From an uncultured Lachnospiraceae bacterium (lineage in GTDB: Bacteria; Bacillota_A; Clostridia; Lachnospirales; Lachnospiraceae): 7,127 nt of DNA. The stretch is taken from NCBI GenBank assembly GCA_910585655.1, contig CAJUFW010000064.1, positions 9,566-16,692 on the forward strand, given 5' to 3'. The notes beneath the pieces were generated by a model that saw nothing but the letters and a program-made list of their open reading frames with translations, had not been told where the DNA came from and made no database searches. A program made the translations under genes and the position numbers. Numbering within the stretch: the stretch's first letter is position 1; each line of letters opens with the position of its first letter. This document shows, piece after piece, positions 6,162 to 7,127 of the stretch.

Positions 6162-7022
6162 TCATCTGTCCAGCGACTTATCGTACTCTTCCAATAATTT
6201 GGCATATTCGTCATATACAAAAGAATTCCAATGTATCCCGTCCGCCGAATACGACTCTTTTAGCCATCCTGTGGAATCTTTTAGAAAATCTGTACAATCA
6301 AAGTATCTCACATTCCTATCCTCTGCCAGTTCCTTCAAAGCCTCGTTACAGTCCGGTATCTGAGCAAATCCAGGATTGTTTTTCTTTTCTGCGGCGGTCA
6401 CTGGCGGGATTGCCATCATTACAATATCTGTCTCTGGAGAGGCGGATTGAATGCACTCTATAATCTTCCGATAACTACCTACCAATTCTCCCTCCTTACG
6501 GTAAAGAAGATCGTTGATGCCTAACATAATGTATACTCTATATGGTTTCTCCTCTATTACACACTCCAATGCAGATTTTCCGTTAAGTATCTGCTTGGTA
6601 CGAAATGTTTCTGTATTAAGACCGATAGAAGCTGCTATCTTTTTCTTTCCTCTAATGTTTATTTTATCTAAAACACCATACGACGTAAAAGCGGCAGTAA
6701 TAGAATCCCCGGCAAATACCGTAGTTCGGCTGCATTTATCTCCCAGATCATCTGATATACGATCGTAATAACCTCTTATATCAGCCAGCCTTTCCCCATA
6801 CGAATCCGTCACGAATTCTCCTGCTGGAACATTTTCATATGACAGTATCTGTACGGCATCTTTTATCGACAACGCTTTCACTATCCATTCTACGTTCCTC
6901 TCTGGTTCATATCGCCTTGCTTTAGCAGAAGACTCCAATAATACACCTGCTACTGCTACTGCGCACAAAACAAAAGAAACTGTCTTCGCACACCCTTTTA
7001 GTTTTATGATTAAATTTTCCAC
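6162..7022 (-). CDS. SGNH/GDSL-family hydrolase, membrane-anchored or secreted
   Basis: Probable extracytoplasmic esterase or acyl/acetyl hydrolase of the SGNH fold, 286 residues. Block I is FAGDSIT with nucleophile Ser107. The oxyanion-hole Asn appears in LGIND (Asn170). Block V is ADGIHW, giving the catalytic Asp261/His264 pair. SIGLNTET (132-139) lies where the block II glycine is expected. A hydrophobic segment (about 13-30) after KLKGCAK is a signal peptide or anchor; A-K-A at 33-35 would be a possible cleavage site, and no lipobox is present. About 65 residues of unknown role (36-100) precede the catalytic domain. The start is GTG at 7022, with an in-frame TAA just upstream and GGGAGG 9 nt before it, so no longer start exists. 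Family members remove acyl groups from lipids, glycans or cell-wall polymers; the substrate here is not evident. It lies 227 bp upstream of the ABC operon on the same strand, so joint transcription is possible but unproven. Confidence 0.9.
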   Translation of the reverse strand: MENLIIKLKGCAKTVSFVLCAVAVAGVLLESSAKARRYEPERNVEWIVKALSIKDAVQILSYENVPAGEFVTDSYGERLADIRGYYDRISDDLGDKCSRTTVFAGDSITAAFTSYGVLDKINIRGKKKIAASIGLNTETFRTKQILNGKSALECVIEEKPYRVYIMLGINDLLYRKEGELVGSYRKIIECIQSASPETDIVMMAIPPVTAAEKKNNPGFAQIPDCNEALKELAEDRNVRYFDCTDFLKDSTGWLKESYSADGIHWNSFVYDEYAKLLEEYDKSLDR

Positions 7023-7031
7023 GTCTTATTT

Positions 7032-7037
7032 CCTCCC
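7032..7037 (-). promoter_or_regulatory. Ribosome binding site supporting a GTG start
   Basis: GGGAGG on the minus strand, 9 nt before GTG at 7022. With the in-frame stop TAA at 7026-7028 this fixes the hydrolase start at a non-ATG codon. Confidence 0.8.
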
Positions 7038-7072
7038 TTCCTGCAAAATGAACTTTCCTATGACATGAAAAG

Positions 7073-7093
7073 GAATTCCACAAAGTGGAATTC
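7073..7093 (-). terminator. Hairpin with short T-run upstream of the hydrolase gene
   Basis: A perfect 9-bp inverted repeat, GAATTCCAC/GTGGAATTC, with a 3-nt loop. On the minus strand it is followed by CTTTTC, so it may terminate a minus-strand gene lying beyond the right edge. The T-run is short and the stem AT-rich, so an intergenic repeat-element role is equally possible. Confidence 0.4.
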
Positions 7094-7094
7094 T

Positions 7095-7123
7095 CGCGCC
7101 GAGCGCGGTTGCCTTACGGCAAC
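7095..7123. repeat. Two abutting small hairpins at the right edge
   Basis: CGCGC-CGA-GCGCG (7095-7107) is directly followed by GTTGCC-TTAC-GGCAAC (7108-7123). Both stems are perfect. Together with the hairpin at 7073-7093 they make three palindromes in 51 bp with almost no spacer, a pattern like a dispersed intergenic palindromic repeat. The element may continue past the window end. Confidence 0.6.
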
Positions 7124-7127
7124 ATCT

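Overview
The window looks like a low-to-mid GC Gram-positive anaerobe, most likely of the Clostridia (Lachnospiraceae-like). The reasons are strong GGGAGG/AAGGAGG-type ribosome binding sites, single-membrane export architecture (cleaved signal peptide plus C-terminal membrane anchor on a large extracellular protein), and a codon and intergenic style typical of that group. The genus is not determinable by eye. All supported genes lie on the minus strand, so the window reads right to left.

Region by region. At the right edge (7073-7123) three short perfect hairpins sit upstream of a GTG-started gene (6162-7022) for a membrane-anchored or secreted SGNH/GDSL hydrolase. A 227-bp AT-rich spacer (5935-6161) follows. 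It holds a 9-bp direct repeat at a 40-bp pitch, a possible 18-codon leader ORF and an orphan Shine-Dalgarno sequence. Then comes a compact four-gene operon: ABC ATPase (5032-5934), large secreted CARDB-like repeat protein with a C-terminal anchor (2384-4966), small acidic Gly/Asp/Glu repeat protein with a Met-rich tract and one C-terminal membrane segment (1623-2333), and a MacB/FtsX-type permease (284-1633). The last two genes overlap by 11 bp. The left edge (1-268) holds two nearly identical 128/129-bp units, each a long imperfect palindrome followed by a T-run on the plus strand, plus the first 11 bases of a third.

Working together: the ATPase and permease form a MacB/LolCDE-type (type VII ABC) mechanotransmission or export machine. 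No HlyD/MacA-type adaptor gene is present. The two single-span proteins encoded between ATPase and permease are the natural candidates for its extracellular partners. The substrate is unknown. The SGNH hydrolase is upstream on the same strand, but a 227-bp gap makes membership in the operon uncertain.

The most noteworthy items are the four-component transporter with a CARDB protein and an acidic-repeat protein, the odd topology of the acidic protein (no signal peptide and no alternative upstream start), and the duplicated palindromic element at the left edge.
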